DNA from: Exercitatus varius
Lineage (GTDB): Bacteria > Pseudomonadota > Gammaproteobacteria > Enterobacterales > Pasteurellaceae
Assembly: GCF_029577735.1 (NCBI RefSeq)
Contig: NZ_JARQTO010000012.1
Span: forward strand, 1 to 64,000
Direction: 5' to 3'
DNA: 64,000 bases
Every line of letters starts with the position of its first letter. The stretch's first letter is position 1. Below the pieces are notes generated by a model. It was not told the origin of the DNA. It did no database searches and saw only the letters and a list, made by a program, of their open reading frames with translations. Below, piece by piece: positions 50,840 through 58,890 of this stretch. Both the position numbers and the translations under genes were made by a program.

Positions 50840-51724
50840 ATGAATTTTATCGGCAAAGTGATCGGTTTTTTCCTGGGCTATCGCTACGGCGGGCTGTTCG
50901 GCGGAATTGCGGGCGCCATTTTAGGCCATTTGGCGGACAAAAAACTTTACGAACTCGGCAGTGTGAATTCGTCCTTTTTTGACAAAAAACTGACGCGTCA
51001 ATCTCTGTTTATGCAGACAACGTTTGCCGTGCTGGGCAATCTGAGTAAAGCAAAAGGCCGCGTGACGGAAAACGACATTGCGCTGGCAAACAATCTGATG
51101 CAACAACTTAATTTGGATGAAGCGAACCGCAAACTCGCACAGGACGCCTTCACCCGCGGAAAAGAAACGGATTTTCCGTTGCGTCAGATTATTCGCGAAT
51201 TCCGAATCGGTTGCGGCCAGCGCGCCGATTTATTACGCATGTTTTTAAGCGTGCAAGTGCAGGCGGCCTTTGCAGACGATCATTTACACGATAACGAATT
51301 GGCGATTTTACGCACTATTGCCGAAGAACTGGGTTTATCCGCATTCCAGTTTGAGCAAATGATCGCGATGGAAATGGCGCGTCGTCAGTTTTCCAACGGC
51401 GGTTTTTACGAACAGGCTTACCAACAATATCAGCAATATCAACAAGGCTATTCGCAAAGCGGCTATCAGCAATCGGGTTCTCAAAGCGGTTATCGTCCTC
51501 ATTCCGGCCCAACGATCCACGATGCTTACAAAGTGCTCGGCGTTTCCGAAAACGACAATCAACAAGCGGTTAAACGCGCCTATCGCCGTTTAATGAACGA
51601 AAATCATCCGGATAAACTGGTTTCTAAAGGTTTGCCGCCGGAAATGATGGAAATGGCGAAAGAGAAAGCGCAGCAGATTCAGGCGGCTTACGACTTGATT
51701 TGCAAAGCGAAAGGCTGGAAATGA
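50840..51724 (+). CDS. djlA: DnaJ-like co-chaperone DjlA
   Basis: A 294-aa membrane-anchored J-protein. The N-terminal transmembrane segment (IGKVIGFFLGYRYGGLFGGIAGAILG) is Gly-rich as in E. coli DjlA. Residues about 55-185 form the TerB-like helical domain. Residues about 190-226 are a Tyr/Gln-rich linker with repeated YQQ units. The C-terminal J domain (227-294) has the HPD motif in NENHPDK. It acts with DnaK, and its last codons overlap the next gene (ATGA). Confidence 0.94.
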   Translation: MNFIGKVIGFFLGYRYGGLFGGIAGAILGHLADKKLYELGSVNSSFFDKKLTRQSLFMQTTFAVLGNLSKAKGRVTENDIALANNLMQQLNLDEANRKLAQDAFTRGKETDFPLRQIIREFRIGCGQRADLLRMFLSVQVQAAFADDHLHDNELAILRTIAEELGLSAFQFEQMIAMEMARRQFSNGGFYEQAYQQYQQYQQGYSQSGYQQSGSQSGYRPHSGPTIHDAYKVLGVSENDNQQAVKRAYRRLMNENHPDKLVSKGLPPEMMEMAKEKAQQIQAAYDLICKAKGWK

Positions 51725-52338
51725 TGGGCGGAACGATGCGCCGGCTGCCCGTCATTTTGGCGATTTTTTTGACCGCACTTTCCGTTTGGTCGGGGATTTC
51801 CCCTTTTTCGCGAGCGGTCTGGTATGCGGAAGTCACGCCGGTTTTTATCGTGTTTGGCGCGCTGCTCATTACCTATCCCCGCTTTCAGTTCAGCAATACC
51901 GCCTATTTTTGTATGTCCTTATGGTTAACTCTGCATTTAATCGGCGCACACTACACATTCGAGCACGTACCGTTTCAATGGGGAAACCGTCTGCTTGCCG
52001 GTTGGTTGGACGAGGGGCGAAATCATTTTGACCGCGTCGCTCATTATGCTATCGGCTTTTATAGCTTTCCCATGGCGGAATTTCTATTGCGCCGTCATTT
52101 AACCGGCCCTGTGATTGCTGGATTCTTCAGTCTGTTTTTCATTATGTCCGTGGCTGCCGGTTATGAACTTATCGAATGGCAATATGCCGTTATCGCCGGC
52201 GGTGAAGAAGGCGCGGCATTTTTAGGTTCTCAGGGAGATATCTGGGATGCGCAAAAAGATATTTTTGCCGACACCTTGGGCGCAGTTACGGCTCTGGTTC
52301 TGTTCTATTTAATCCATTCTCGGAAAAGTTTTTCATAA
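51721..52338 (+). CDS. YjdF-family (DUF2238) membrane protein
   Basis: A 205-aa protein with about five or six transmembrane helices. Conserved polar residues in the membrane region, such as HLIGAHYTFEHVPF, NHFDRVAHYAIGFYSFPMAE and GDIWDAQKDIFADTLGA, match the YjdF family. Function is unknown. It overlaps the djlA stop (ATGA) and its stop overlaps the dusC start by one base (TAATG), so the three genes form one operon. Confidence 0.85.
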   Translation: MMGGTMRRLPVILAIFLTALSVWSGISPFSRAVWYAEVTPVFIVFGALLITYPRFQFSNTAYFCMSLWLTLHLIGAHYTFEHVPFQWGNRLLAGWLDEGRNHFDRVAHYAIGFYSFPMAEFLLRRHLTGPVIAGFFSLFFIMSVAAGYELIEWQYAVIAGGEEGAAFLGSQGDIWDAQKDIFADTLGAVTALVLFYLIHSRKSFS

Positions 52339-53285
52339 TGCGTGTTATTCTGGCGCCGATGCAAGGCGTGCTGGACCCTTTAGTACGACAGCTTCTTACC
52401 GAAGTAAACGACTACGATCTGTGTATTTCCGAATTCGTTCGCGTGGTGGATCAACTTTTACCGGAAAAATTGTTTTACCGACTTTGTCCCGAACTGCAAA
52501 ACCGGGGAAAAACACCATCCGGTACGCCGGTTCGCGTGCAACTGCTCGGGCAATTTCCCCAATGGCTGGCGGAAAATGCCTATCGCGCTATTGAACTGGG
52601 TTCTCATGGAATTGATTTCAACTGCGGCTGCCCGTCAAAAACCGTCAACGGCAGTAACGGCGGCGCCAGTTTATTGAAAGATCCCGAATTAATTTACCGC
52701 GCCACGCAAGCCATCCGCCAAGCCGTTCCGAAAGGACAGACGGTCAGCGTCAAAGTGCGGTTGGGTTGGGACGATATTTCCCAGGCATTTGAAATTGCCG
52801 ATGCCGTACAACAGGGCGGCGCCGATGAAATCGCCATTCACGGACGCACCAAAACCGACGGTTATCGCGCCGATCGCATTAATTGGCGACAAATCGGCGA
52901 AGTGCGCTCAACATTGCGGATTCCCGTCATCGCCAACGGTGAAATCCGGTGTTGGGAAGACGCTGTAAAATGCCGACAAATAACAGGTTGCGAAGATTTA
53001 ATGGTAGGACGCGGCGCGCTGAATATTCCTAATTTAAGCCGGGTGATAAAATTTAATGCGCCGAAGATAGCATGGCGCGATATTATTCCCATTCTGCAAA
53101 AATATGCACAAATGGAAAATATTCACGACACCGGTTTTTACCACGTGGCACGAATCAAACAATGGCTGCATTATCTGAACAAAGAATACGAACAAGCCCA
53201 TGTTCTGTTTGAACGCATCAAAACCTGCCATGATGCCGACGATCTGCGTATTCGTCTCACTCGTCAGGGCAAGTTAACCGACTAG
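52338..53285 (+). CDS. dusC: tRNA-dihydrouridine(16) synthase C
   Basis: A 315-aa FMN enzyme, paralogue of the DusB encoded at 28192. LAPMQGVLDPLVRQLLTEVNDYD at the start is DusC-like, then FNCGCPSKTVNGSNGGASLL with the catalytic Cys, KVRLGWDD, IHGRTKTDGY and LMVGRGAL. It would reduce uridine 16 of tRNA. It is the last gene of djlA-yjdF-dusC. Confidence 0.94.
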   Translation: MRVILAPMQGVLDPLVRQLLTEVNDYDLCISEFVRVVDQLLPEKLFYRLCPELQNRGKTPSGTPVRVQLLGQFPQWLAENAYRAIELGSHGIDFNCGCPSKTVNGSNGGASLLKDPELIYRATQAIRQAVPKGQTVSVKVRLGWDDISQAFEIADAVQQGGADEIAIHGRTKTDGYRADRINWRQIGEVRSTLRIPVIANGEIRCWEDAVKCRQITGCEDLMVGRGALNIPNLSRVIKFNAPKIAWRDIIPILQKYAQMENIHDTGFYHVARIKQWLHYLNKEYEQAHVLFERIKTCHDADDLRIRLTRQGKLTD

Positions 53286-53357
53286 GCATTTATCCGAATT
53301 TCACTTTTATGTACCGTTAAAAAAACCGGCGATAATTTTTATTAACGCCCCCTTTAT

Positions 53358-53396
53358 ATTGCATATTTATGCAGAAAATATTAATATTATTGCAGT
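53358..53396 (+). promoter_or_regulatory. Tandem ARG boxes (ArgR binding) upstream of artP
   Basis: Box 1 (53358-53375) reads ATTGCATATTTATGCAGA, an almost symmetric match to the 18-bp ARG box (half-sites TGCAT/ATGCA). Box 2 (53379-53396), TATTAATATTATTGCAGT, is weaker. They are 3 bp apart, the spacing ArgR hexamers need. This suggests repression of artPIQM by arginine. Confidence 0.7.
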
Positions 53397-53426
53397 TTTA
53401 CAAAAGGATAGAGAACAAATCACACA

Positions 53427-54161
53427 ATGGCTCTTAGCGTTAAAAACTTGAACTTTTTTTATGGCTCAAACCAGGCCTTATTTGACATTAATTTAACGGC
53501 GGAGGCGGGCGACATCCTGGTTCTGCTCGGCCCGAGCGGCGCAGGGAAAAGCACCCTGATTCGCACCTTGAATTTACTGGAAGTACCAAAATCCGGGCTG
53601 TTGGACATCGCCAACAGCCGCTTTGATTTATCAGAAAATACCGATCCGAAAAAAATCCGCGAACTGCGTCAAAACGTAGGTATGGTTTTTCAACAATACA
53701 ATTTATGGCCGCACTTCACCGTGATGGAAAACCTGATCGAAGCACCGATGAAGATTCTGGGACTGGATGAAAACGGCGCAAAAACGCAAGCATTGGAATT
53801 ATTAACCCGCTTACGCTTGAAAGAACATGCGGAACGTTTCCCGTTACAACTTTCAGGCGGTCAACAGCAACGGGTCGCCATTGCCCGCGCCTTAATGATG
53901 AAACCGCAGGTTTTATTGTTTGACGAACCGACCGCCGCACTGGATCCGGAAATTACGGCGCAAATCGTGTCCATTATTCAGGAATTACAGCAAACGGGCA
54001 TTATTCAGGTGATCGTAACTCATGAAGTCAGCGTTGCCCGCAAGGTGGCGACAAAAGTCATCTACATGGAACAGGGCCGCATTATCGAAAGCGGCGACGC
54101 CGATTGTTTCGAACAACCTAAAACCGAGCAGTTTAAACAGTATTTATCTCATTCAGAATAG
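53427..54161 (+). CDS. artP: Arginine ABC transporter ATP-binding protein
   Basis: A 244-aa ABC ATPase. Walker A GPSGAGKS, Q-loop VFQQYNLWPHFTVMENL, signature LSGGQQQRVAIARAL, Walker B VLLFDEPTAALDPE and the H-loop IVTHE are visible. It powers arginine uptake with ArtQ and ArtM. It is first gene of artPIQM, behind tandem ARG boxes. Confidence 0.95.
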   Translation: MALSVKNLNFFYGSNQALFDINLTAEAGDILVLLGPSGAGKSTLIRTLNLLEVPKSGLLDIANSRFDLSENTDPKKIRELRQNVGMVFQQYNLWPHFTVMENLIEAPMKILGLDENGAKTQALELLTRLRLKEHAERFPLQLSGGQQQRVAIARALMMKPQVLLFDEPTAALDPEITAQIVSIIQELQQTGIIQVIVTHEVSVARKVATKVIYMEQGRIIESGDADCFEQPKTEQFKQYLSHSE

Positions 54162-54169
54162 GACTTATT

Positions 54170-54892
54170 ATGAAAAAATTAGTTATAGCCGCTTTATTGG
54201 CCAGCACAACATTCGCAACTCAAGCGCGGGAAATCCGCTTCGCAATGGAACCAAGCTATCCGCCGTTCGAATTAACCAATGAAAAAAATGAAATTATCGG
54301 TTTTGACGTGGATCTTGCCAACGCTATTTGTAAAGAAATTCAGGCTAGCTGCACGTTCTCCAGTCAAGCCTTTGACGGCTTAATACAGGCGGTAAAACAA
54401 AAACGCATCGACGCCGCCATCTCCGCCATGGATATCACCGAAGCGCGCGCAAAACAAGTTTTATTCACCGACCCGTATTATGATAGTTCCGCCAGTTTTA
54501 TCGCCGTAAAAGGTAAAGCGGATTTAAACAGCGCAAAAAATATCGGTGTGCAAAACGGCACGACATTCCAGCAATATGTAGTGGCTGAAGCCAAACAATA
54601 TGCACCGAAATCCTACGCTTCTTTACAGGATGCGATTCTGGACTTAAAAAACGGACGTATCGACATTATCTTCGGTGACACCGCCGTGTTGGCGGATATG
54701 CTTTCCAAAGAGAAAGATCTGACGTTCGTCGGCGATAAAGTAACCAACAAAAAATATTTCGGTAACGGATTGGGCATTGCCGTAAATAAATCCGATAAAG
54801 AACTTGCCGCCGACTTGAATAAAGGACTGGCTGCCGTAAAAGCAAACGGCGAATACCAAAAAATCTACGACAAATGGATGACGGCTAAATAA
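54170..54892 (+). CDS. artI: Arginine ABC transporter periplasmic binding protein
   Basis: A 240-aa amino-acid-binding protein with a 19-residue signal peptide ending TQA before REIRFAMEPSYPPFELTNEK. It has the family 3 pattern IIGFDVDLANAIC, FDGLIQAVKQKRIDAAISAMDITEAR and LGIAVNKSD. It lies 8 bp after artP; the arginine substrate is inferred from the operon and the ARG boxes. Confidence 0.93.
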   Translation: MKKLVIAALLASTTFATQAREIRFAMEPSYPPFELTNEKNEIIGFDVDLANAICKEIQASCTFSSQAFDGLIQAVKQKRIDAAISAMDITEARAKQVLFTDPYYDSSASFIAVKGKADLNSAKNIGVQNGTTFQQYVVAEAKQYAPKSYASLQDAILDLKNGRIDIIFGDTAVLADMLSKEKDLTFVGDKVTNKKYFGNGLGIAVNKSDKELAADLNKGLAAVKANGEYQKIYDKWMTAK

Positions 54893-54895
54893 GCA

Positions 54896-55567
54896 ATGTT
54901 CTTTGATTTTCTTCCTTTAATGTATTCCGCCGCGCTAATGACGTTAGCGCTGGCGGTTTCGTCGTTAATTGTCGGACTGATCCTAGCGATGATCTTCGTG
55001 ATGCTGGAAACCAACAAATTTGTGTGTATCCGCAAACCGGTTTCTATCGCCATCACGTTATTGCGCGGTTTACCTGAAATTATTGTGGTATTGCTGATCT
55101 ATTTCGGTTCCACCGAAGTAGTGGAAAAACTCACCGGCGAATATGTGGAATTCAGCGCTTTCGGTTGCGGCGTTACCGCGTTGTCCTTAATTTTTGCCGC
55201 CTACGCTTCGCAATCTTTACGCGGCGCCATTCAAGCCATTTCCCTCGGACAGTGGGAAAGCGGGGCGGCGCTGGGGCTAAGCCGTCGCTACACGTTCATG
55301 CACATTATTCTGCCGCAAATGTGGCGCCACGCCTTGCCGGGATTAAGTAACCAATGGCTGGTTTTGCTAAAAGATACCGCTCTGGTGTCGTTGATTGGCG
55401 TGAATGACATCATGCGTCAAACCGAATTGATCAATACCAATACCCATCAACCGTTCACCTGGTACAGTTTTGCCGCCTTAATTTATTTGGTCATCACCTT
55501 GGTCAGCCAGGTTTTTATCCGTCGCTTGGAACAACGTTTTACCCGCTTTGAACGAGGGGGAAAATAA
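54896..55567 (+). CDS. artQ: Arginine ABC transporter permease ArtQ
   Basis: A 223-aa inner-membrane permease with about five transmembrane helices and the coupling loop QSLRGAIQAISLGQWESGAALGLSRRYTFMHIILPQ (EAA motif). It starts three bases after artI and shares one base with artM. Confidence 0.93.
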   Translation: MFFDFLPLMYSAALMTLALAVSSLIVGLILAMIFVMLETNKFVCIRKPVSIAITLLRGLPEIIVVLLIYFGSTEVVEKLTGEYVEFSAFGCGVTALSLIFAAYASQSLRGAIQAISLGQWESGAALGLSRRYTFMHIILPQMWRHALPGLSNQWLVLLKDTALVSLIGVNDIMRQTELINTNTHQPFTWYSFAALIYLVITLVSQVFIRRLEQRFTRFERGGK

Positions 55568-56253
55568 TGGCTTACGATTACTTTAAAATTATCGCCCAAG
55601 GCATTCCGACCAGCCTGATTTTAACCGCAGTGGCGTTGCTCATCGCGTTCTTTCTGGCGTTACTTTGCACGTTCCTGCTGTCAATGAACAACAAAATCGC
55701 CAAAAGTGCGGTCAAAATTTTCATTACTTTATTCACCGGCACTCCGTTATTGGTGCAGTTTTTCCTGATTTACGCCGGACCGGGCCAATTCCAATGGATT
55801 GTTGACAGCCCCATGTGGTCGCTGTTATCCAACGCCTGGTTTTGCGCTATGCTGGCATTGGCGCTCAACAGCGCGGCATATTCCACTCAACTGTTCCACG
55901 GCGCCGTCAAAGCCATTCCGAAAGGACAATGGGAAAGTTGTGCCGCCTTAGGATTAAACCGCCTGCAAACCCTGAAAATTCTGATTCCTTACGCCTTAAA
56001 ACGCGCCTTGCCTTCATACAGCAACGAAATCATTCTGGTGTTTAAAGGCACCTCGCTGGCCTCCACCATCACGATTCTGGACATTATGGGCTATGCCCGC
56101 CAGCTTTACGGCACCGAATACGACGCTTTAACCATTTACGGCATTGCCGGCGCGATTTATCTGGTGATTACCGGCATCGCCACATTGTTACTGCGTAAAT
56201 TGGAAAAACGCGTACTCGCTTTTGAACGCCTGGAAGTGGAAAACGCCGCTTAA
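55567..56253 (+). CDS. artM: Arginine ABC transporter permease ArtM
   Basis: A 228-aa permease, partner of ArtQ. The EAA loop reads AVKAIPKGQWESCAALGLNRLQTLKILIPYALKRALPSYSNEI. About five hydrophobic segments are seen. The start overlaps the artQ stop (TAATG). An uptake signal is built into the coding sequence at 55704. A strong hairpin terminator follows. Confidence 0.93.
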   Translation: MAYDYFKIIAQGIPTSLILTAVALLIAFFLALLCTFLLSMNNKIAKSAVKIFITLFTGTPLLVQFFLIYAGPGQFQWIVDSPMWSLLSNAWFCAMLALALNSAAYSTQLFHGAVKAIPKGQWESCAALGLNRLQTLKILIPYALKRALPSYSNEIILVFKGTSLASTITILDIMGYARQLYGTEYDALTIYGIAGAIYLVITGIATLLLRKLEKRVLAFERLEVENAA

Positions 56254-56255
56254 TC

Positions 56256-56284
56256 AAAGCCGTTCGGTCAAACGAACGGCTTTC
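56256..56284 (+). terminator. artPIQM terminator
   Basis: AAAGCCGTTCG and CGAACGGCTTT form an 11-bp stem with a 6-base loop, right after the artM stop. Confidence 0.88.
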
Positions 56285-56331
56285 CCGCTGAAATAAGCCG
56301 GGATCCGCAAATTTTTCACGTGCAATCCCTA

Positions 56332-56427
56332 AAAAGTGCGGTCACAAAAAGCAACGCTTTTTGAACGTTGGCTTTGCCAACGGTGAAGCCATAAGTAATC
56401 GCATCTGCGATTACGCATAAAAAAACG
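56332..56427 (+). repeat. Triple-hairpin dispersed repeat, copy H
   Basis: A full copy with the uptake signal at the left end. Stems 1 and 2 are perfect; three bases are missing in the linker (GGTGAAGCC), and the loop of stem 3 differs (GCATCTGC) while its stem is intact. It lies between the artM terminator and the HAD phosphatase gene. Confidence 0.93.
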
Positions 56428-56475
56428 AACGTTTTTCTGAACCCTATTTTCCGCAGCCCAAACAAAGGATTTTTT

Positions 56476-57126
56476 ATGACAATTAAGTACGTAATTTTTG
56501 ATATGGACGGTGTGTTAGTCGACAGCGAACCGCTCTGGGCGGAATCGCAAATCGAAACGCTGGCCCAATACGGCGCCGTCATTACCGAACCCGATTGCGA
56601 AAAATATACCCGCGGTTTGCGGGTGGACGAACTTGCCGTCGTCTGGATAAAGAAATTTCATTTAAATATCGAACCGACGCTGTTACGCGACGAAATCGTA
56701 GACCTCGTTTGCCGGAAAATCGCGGAAAAAGCCGTGCCGATGGACGGAATCTATCCATTACTCGACTTTTTAAAAACGAAAAAAATTCCGACCGCACTTG
56801 CCACTTCATCCAACCGGAAAGTGATTAAAACCGTTTTTGATAAGCTGAAATTATGGGATTACTTCCCGATTCAATGCTCCGCCGCCGAAGAAGAACTGGC
56901 AAAACCTCATCCTGCCGTCTATCTTTCCGCGATCAAAGCCCTTGGCGCAACGCCTGCGGATTGCCTGATTATCGAAGACAGCGTCACCGGTTTAATTGCA
57001 GCCAAAGCGGCAAACGTACGCACCTTTATCGTCAATCCTAAATTTGCCGATGAACGCTTCGCCATTGCCGACGAACGCTTACCAAGCCTGCACGAGGTGC
57101 TGAACATTTTACGACAGGAATTATAA
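56476..57126 (+). CDS. HAD-family sugar phosphatase (YniC/HxpB type)
   Basis: A 216-aa haloacid dehalogenase-like phosphatase, subfamily IA. Motif I FDMDGVLVDSEPLW (nucleophile Asp9 or near), motif II ALATSSNRKVI, motif III KPHPAVYLSAIKALG with Lys, and motif IV IIEDSVTGLIAAKAAN are present. YniC of E. coli acts on 2-deoxyglucose 6-phosphate and other hexose phosphates; the same is likely but unproven. It is monocistronic with a repeat copy before it. Confidence 0.88.
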   Translation: MTIKYVIFDMDGVLVDSEPLWAESQIETLAQYGAVITEPDCEKYTRGLRVDELAVVWIKKFHLNIEPTLLRDEIVDLVCRKIAEKAVPMDGIYPLLDFLKTKKIPTALATSSNRKVIKTVFDKLKLWDYFPIQCSAAEEELAKPHPAVYLSAIKALGATPADCLIIEDSVTGLIAAKAANVRTFIVNPKFADERFAIADERLPSLHEVLNILRQEL

Positions 57127-57233
57127 ATAAGCGGCGAATCACCGTTCGCGCCGAATTAAAGGTTTATCCCGGGCGTAAATTGTGCCAAAATAAGATCGAC
57201 CTCGAACTGATGTGATGGTTTAAGGAGCCTATT

Positions 57234-57692
57234 ATGAAAAAATTCATTCCTGTCATTCTTGCAATCTTATTATCGGCATGTACGTCGGTTGAACAAACCA
57301 AACGTCCGCCGGTAGCGCTTTCGCCGCCGGAAGAAACAGCGCCCGAATTCTTCAGAATGTCTCCCGCCCTCCATTACTATGTAGATATGAGTTCCATTTT
57401 GGCTGAGCCCGAACAAAAACATATTGTGCATTTTGATACGGTAATCAACCTGCACAAAGGCGGCTACCTTTTTCCTGATCCGACGGTTTTCGTCCGTTCG
57501 ATTCGGCAATCCAAAGTGTTGAACTGCCAAAATCATCAGCTGAAACAGTTAAAAACTAATTATTACAGCGAATTCTGGGGCGCCGGACAACATACTCCCG
57601 CTAAAAAACAACGGGAATACATTATAAAACTCCGTCCGGGCTCATCACTTTATACTTTAAGCGAAGTGATTTGCGTCAACGTTATGCGTTAA
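57234..57692 (+). CDS. Protein E-like surface lipoprotein
   Basis: A 152-aa predicted lipoprotein (signal MKKFIPVILAILLSAC, Cys at residue 16). From memory of H. influenzae Protein E (surface adhesin E), the core lines up well: HYYVDMSSI, IVHFDTVINLHKGGYLFPDP, VRSIRQSKVLNCQNHQLKQL, YYSEFWGAG, PAKKQREY and a C-terminal VICVN. Two cysteines (in LNCQN and VICVN) can form the disulphide known in that protein. Protein E binds vitronectin, laminin and plasminogen in H. influenzae; binding in this organism is not implied. The gene stands alone. Confidence 0.8.
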   Translation: MKKFIPVILAILLSACTSVEQTKRPPVALSPPEETAPEFFRMSPALHYYVDMSSILAEPEQKHIVHFDTVINLHKGGYLFPDPTVFVRSIRQSKVLNCQNHQLKQLKTNYYSEFWGAGQHTPAKKQREYIIKLRPGSSLYTLSEVICVNVMR

Positions 57693-57708
57693 TTGACGAA
57701 AATCAACG

Positions 57709-57752
57709 AAAGTGCGGTGAAAAATCTTCATGATTTTCACCGCACTTTTTTC
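57709..57752. terminator. Bidirectional terminator of inverted uptake signals
   Basis: GAAAGTGCGGTGAAAA and TTTTCACCGCACTTTT form a stem of about 15 bp between the lipoprotein gene (plus) and ampD (minus). Confidence 0.88.
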
Positions 57753-58310
57753 TTATAACCCGCTAAAATATCGCTTCCAATCAAAATACCGACCAGGATC
57801 GATTTTGCGCCCGGGAGAAATGTCGCAATGCCCCACAATACGATTTTGACGAATCAACGGATAACAACGCTGAATTTCCCGGGTTAATGAAATTAACGCC
57901 GCATATTGCGCGGCGGTAAACGGTTGTTCGTTACTGCCTTCCAGCTCAATACCGATGGCAAAATCATTGCATTTTTCGCGTCCTTCAAAGCAGGACAAAC
58001 CCGCATGCCAGGCCCGGTCGTTAAAATTGACATATTGCGTCACGCGCCCGTTTCGTTCAATCAGACAATGAGCAGAAACGCGAACCCGATAGATTTCTTC
58101 AAAATAAGGATGACGGCTCGGATCCAGCTTGCCCTGGAAAAAATCGTCAATAAAGCCGCCGCCGAATTGTTCGGGCGGCAAGCTGATGTAATGAATCACC
58201 AACAACGAAATATCCTGCGGATCCGGGCGGGCGTCGAAATGCGGCGACGGAATTTTTCGGCTGTTTTCCAGCCAGCCGTCAGCGATTTTAAAAACGGTCT
58301 TTTGTGTCAT
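57753..58310 (-). CDS. ampD: 1,6-anhydro-N-acetylmuramyl-L-alanine amidase AmpD
   Basis: A 185-aa cytoplasmic zinc amidase in cell-wall recycling. Zinc ligands are visible: His in LLVIHYISLPPEQFGG, His in HAGLSCF, and the Asp/His pair in IVGHCDISPGRKIDPG. The start MTQKTVFKIADGWL is chosen; codons before it lie in the pilA promoter region. It is divergent from pilA, the same arrangement as in H. influenzae. Confidence 0.95.
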   Translation of the reverse strand: MTQKTVFKIADGWLENSRKIPSPHFDARPDPQDISLLVIHYISLPPEQFGGGFIDDFFQGKLDPSRHPYFEEIYRVRVSAHCLIERNGRVTQYVNFNDRAWHAGLSCFEGREKCNDFAIGIELEGSNEQPFTAAQYAALISLTREIQRCYPLIRQNRIVGHCDISPGRKIDPGRYFDWKRYFSGL

Positions 58311-58320
58311 AACGCGTGAT

Positions 58321-58342
58321 TTTTGCGATCCTGATTCCAAAA
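58321..58342 (+). promoter_or_regulatory. CRP-S (competence-type, Sxy-dependent) site upstream of pilA
   Basis: The 22-bp site starts TTTTGCGATC and ends GATTCCAAAA. The Pasteurellaceae CRP-S consensus has TTTTGCGATC and GATCGCAAAA half-sites, so the left half is perfect and the right has two mismatches. The C in the TGCGA core (in place of TGTGA) marks the Sxy-dependent class. It lies about 82 bp before the pilA start, with a GATTTT -10-like sequence about 30 bp downstream. Confidence 0.75.
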
Positions 58343-58424
58343 CAAGGACAACTATTTTGACAGGATTTTAGCTTTATTTCAAAGTGCCGTTATCCGATTC
58401 CAACCACTTAAAAGGAAAAACATC

Positions 58425-58880
58425 ATGAAAATCGCCCGCACTTTTCATCGCGCTTCGCTTTCCGTTTCCGTTCAAAAAGGGTTTACCTTAATCGAATTGA
58501 TGATTGTGATTGCGATTGTCGCGATTTTAGCCACCATCGCTATTCCGTCCTATCAAAATTACACCAAAAAAGCCGCCGTTTCGGAACTGTTACAGGCATC
58601 GGCGCCCTATCGCTCCGAAGTGGAGCTGTGCATATACAACACCGGCGAAACCAAAAACTGTACGGCGGGCTCAAACGGCATTCAGGCCGACAATACCGGT
58701 TTCGGCAAATATGTGGCAAGCGTGAAAGTCTCGGGCGGCGTCATCAGCGTAACGGGCAAAGGCAGTTTAAGCGACACCAGTTACACATTAACCGCCGCCG
58801 GAGACGCCGCTAAAGGCGTCACCTGGACTACCGCCTGCAAACCGAACGCCGGCGTTTTTCCGCCAGGGTTTTGCAATTAA
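58425..58880 (+). CDS. pilA: Type IV pilin PilA
   Basis: A 151-aa major pilin of the competence pseudopilus/type IV pilus. The prepilin cleavage site is KG/FTLIELMIVIAIVAILATIAIPSYQNY, with Glu5 of the mature chain present. The leader is about 19 residues, longer than the usual 6-12. Mature C-terminal half has four Cys: ELCIY, KNCTAG, TACKPN and GFCN, compatible with two disulphides. It is first gene of pilABCD behind a CRP-S-like site. Confidence 0.94.
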   Translation: MKIARTFHRASLSVSVQKGFTLIELMIVIAIVAILATIAIPSYQNYTKKAAVSELLQASAPYRSEVELCIYNTGETKNCTAGSNGIQADNTGFGKYVASVKVSGGVISVTGKGSLSDTSYTLTAAGDAAKGVTWTTACKPNAGVFPPGFCN

Positions 58881-58890
58881 GGAAACTCAC

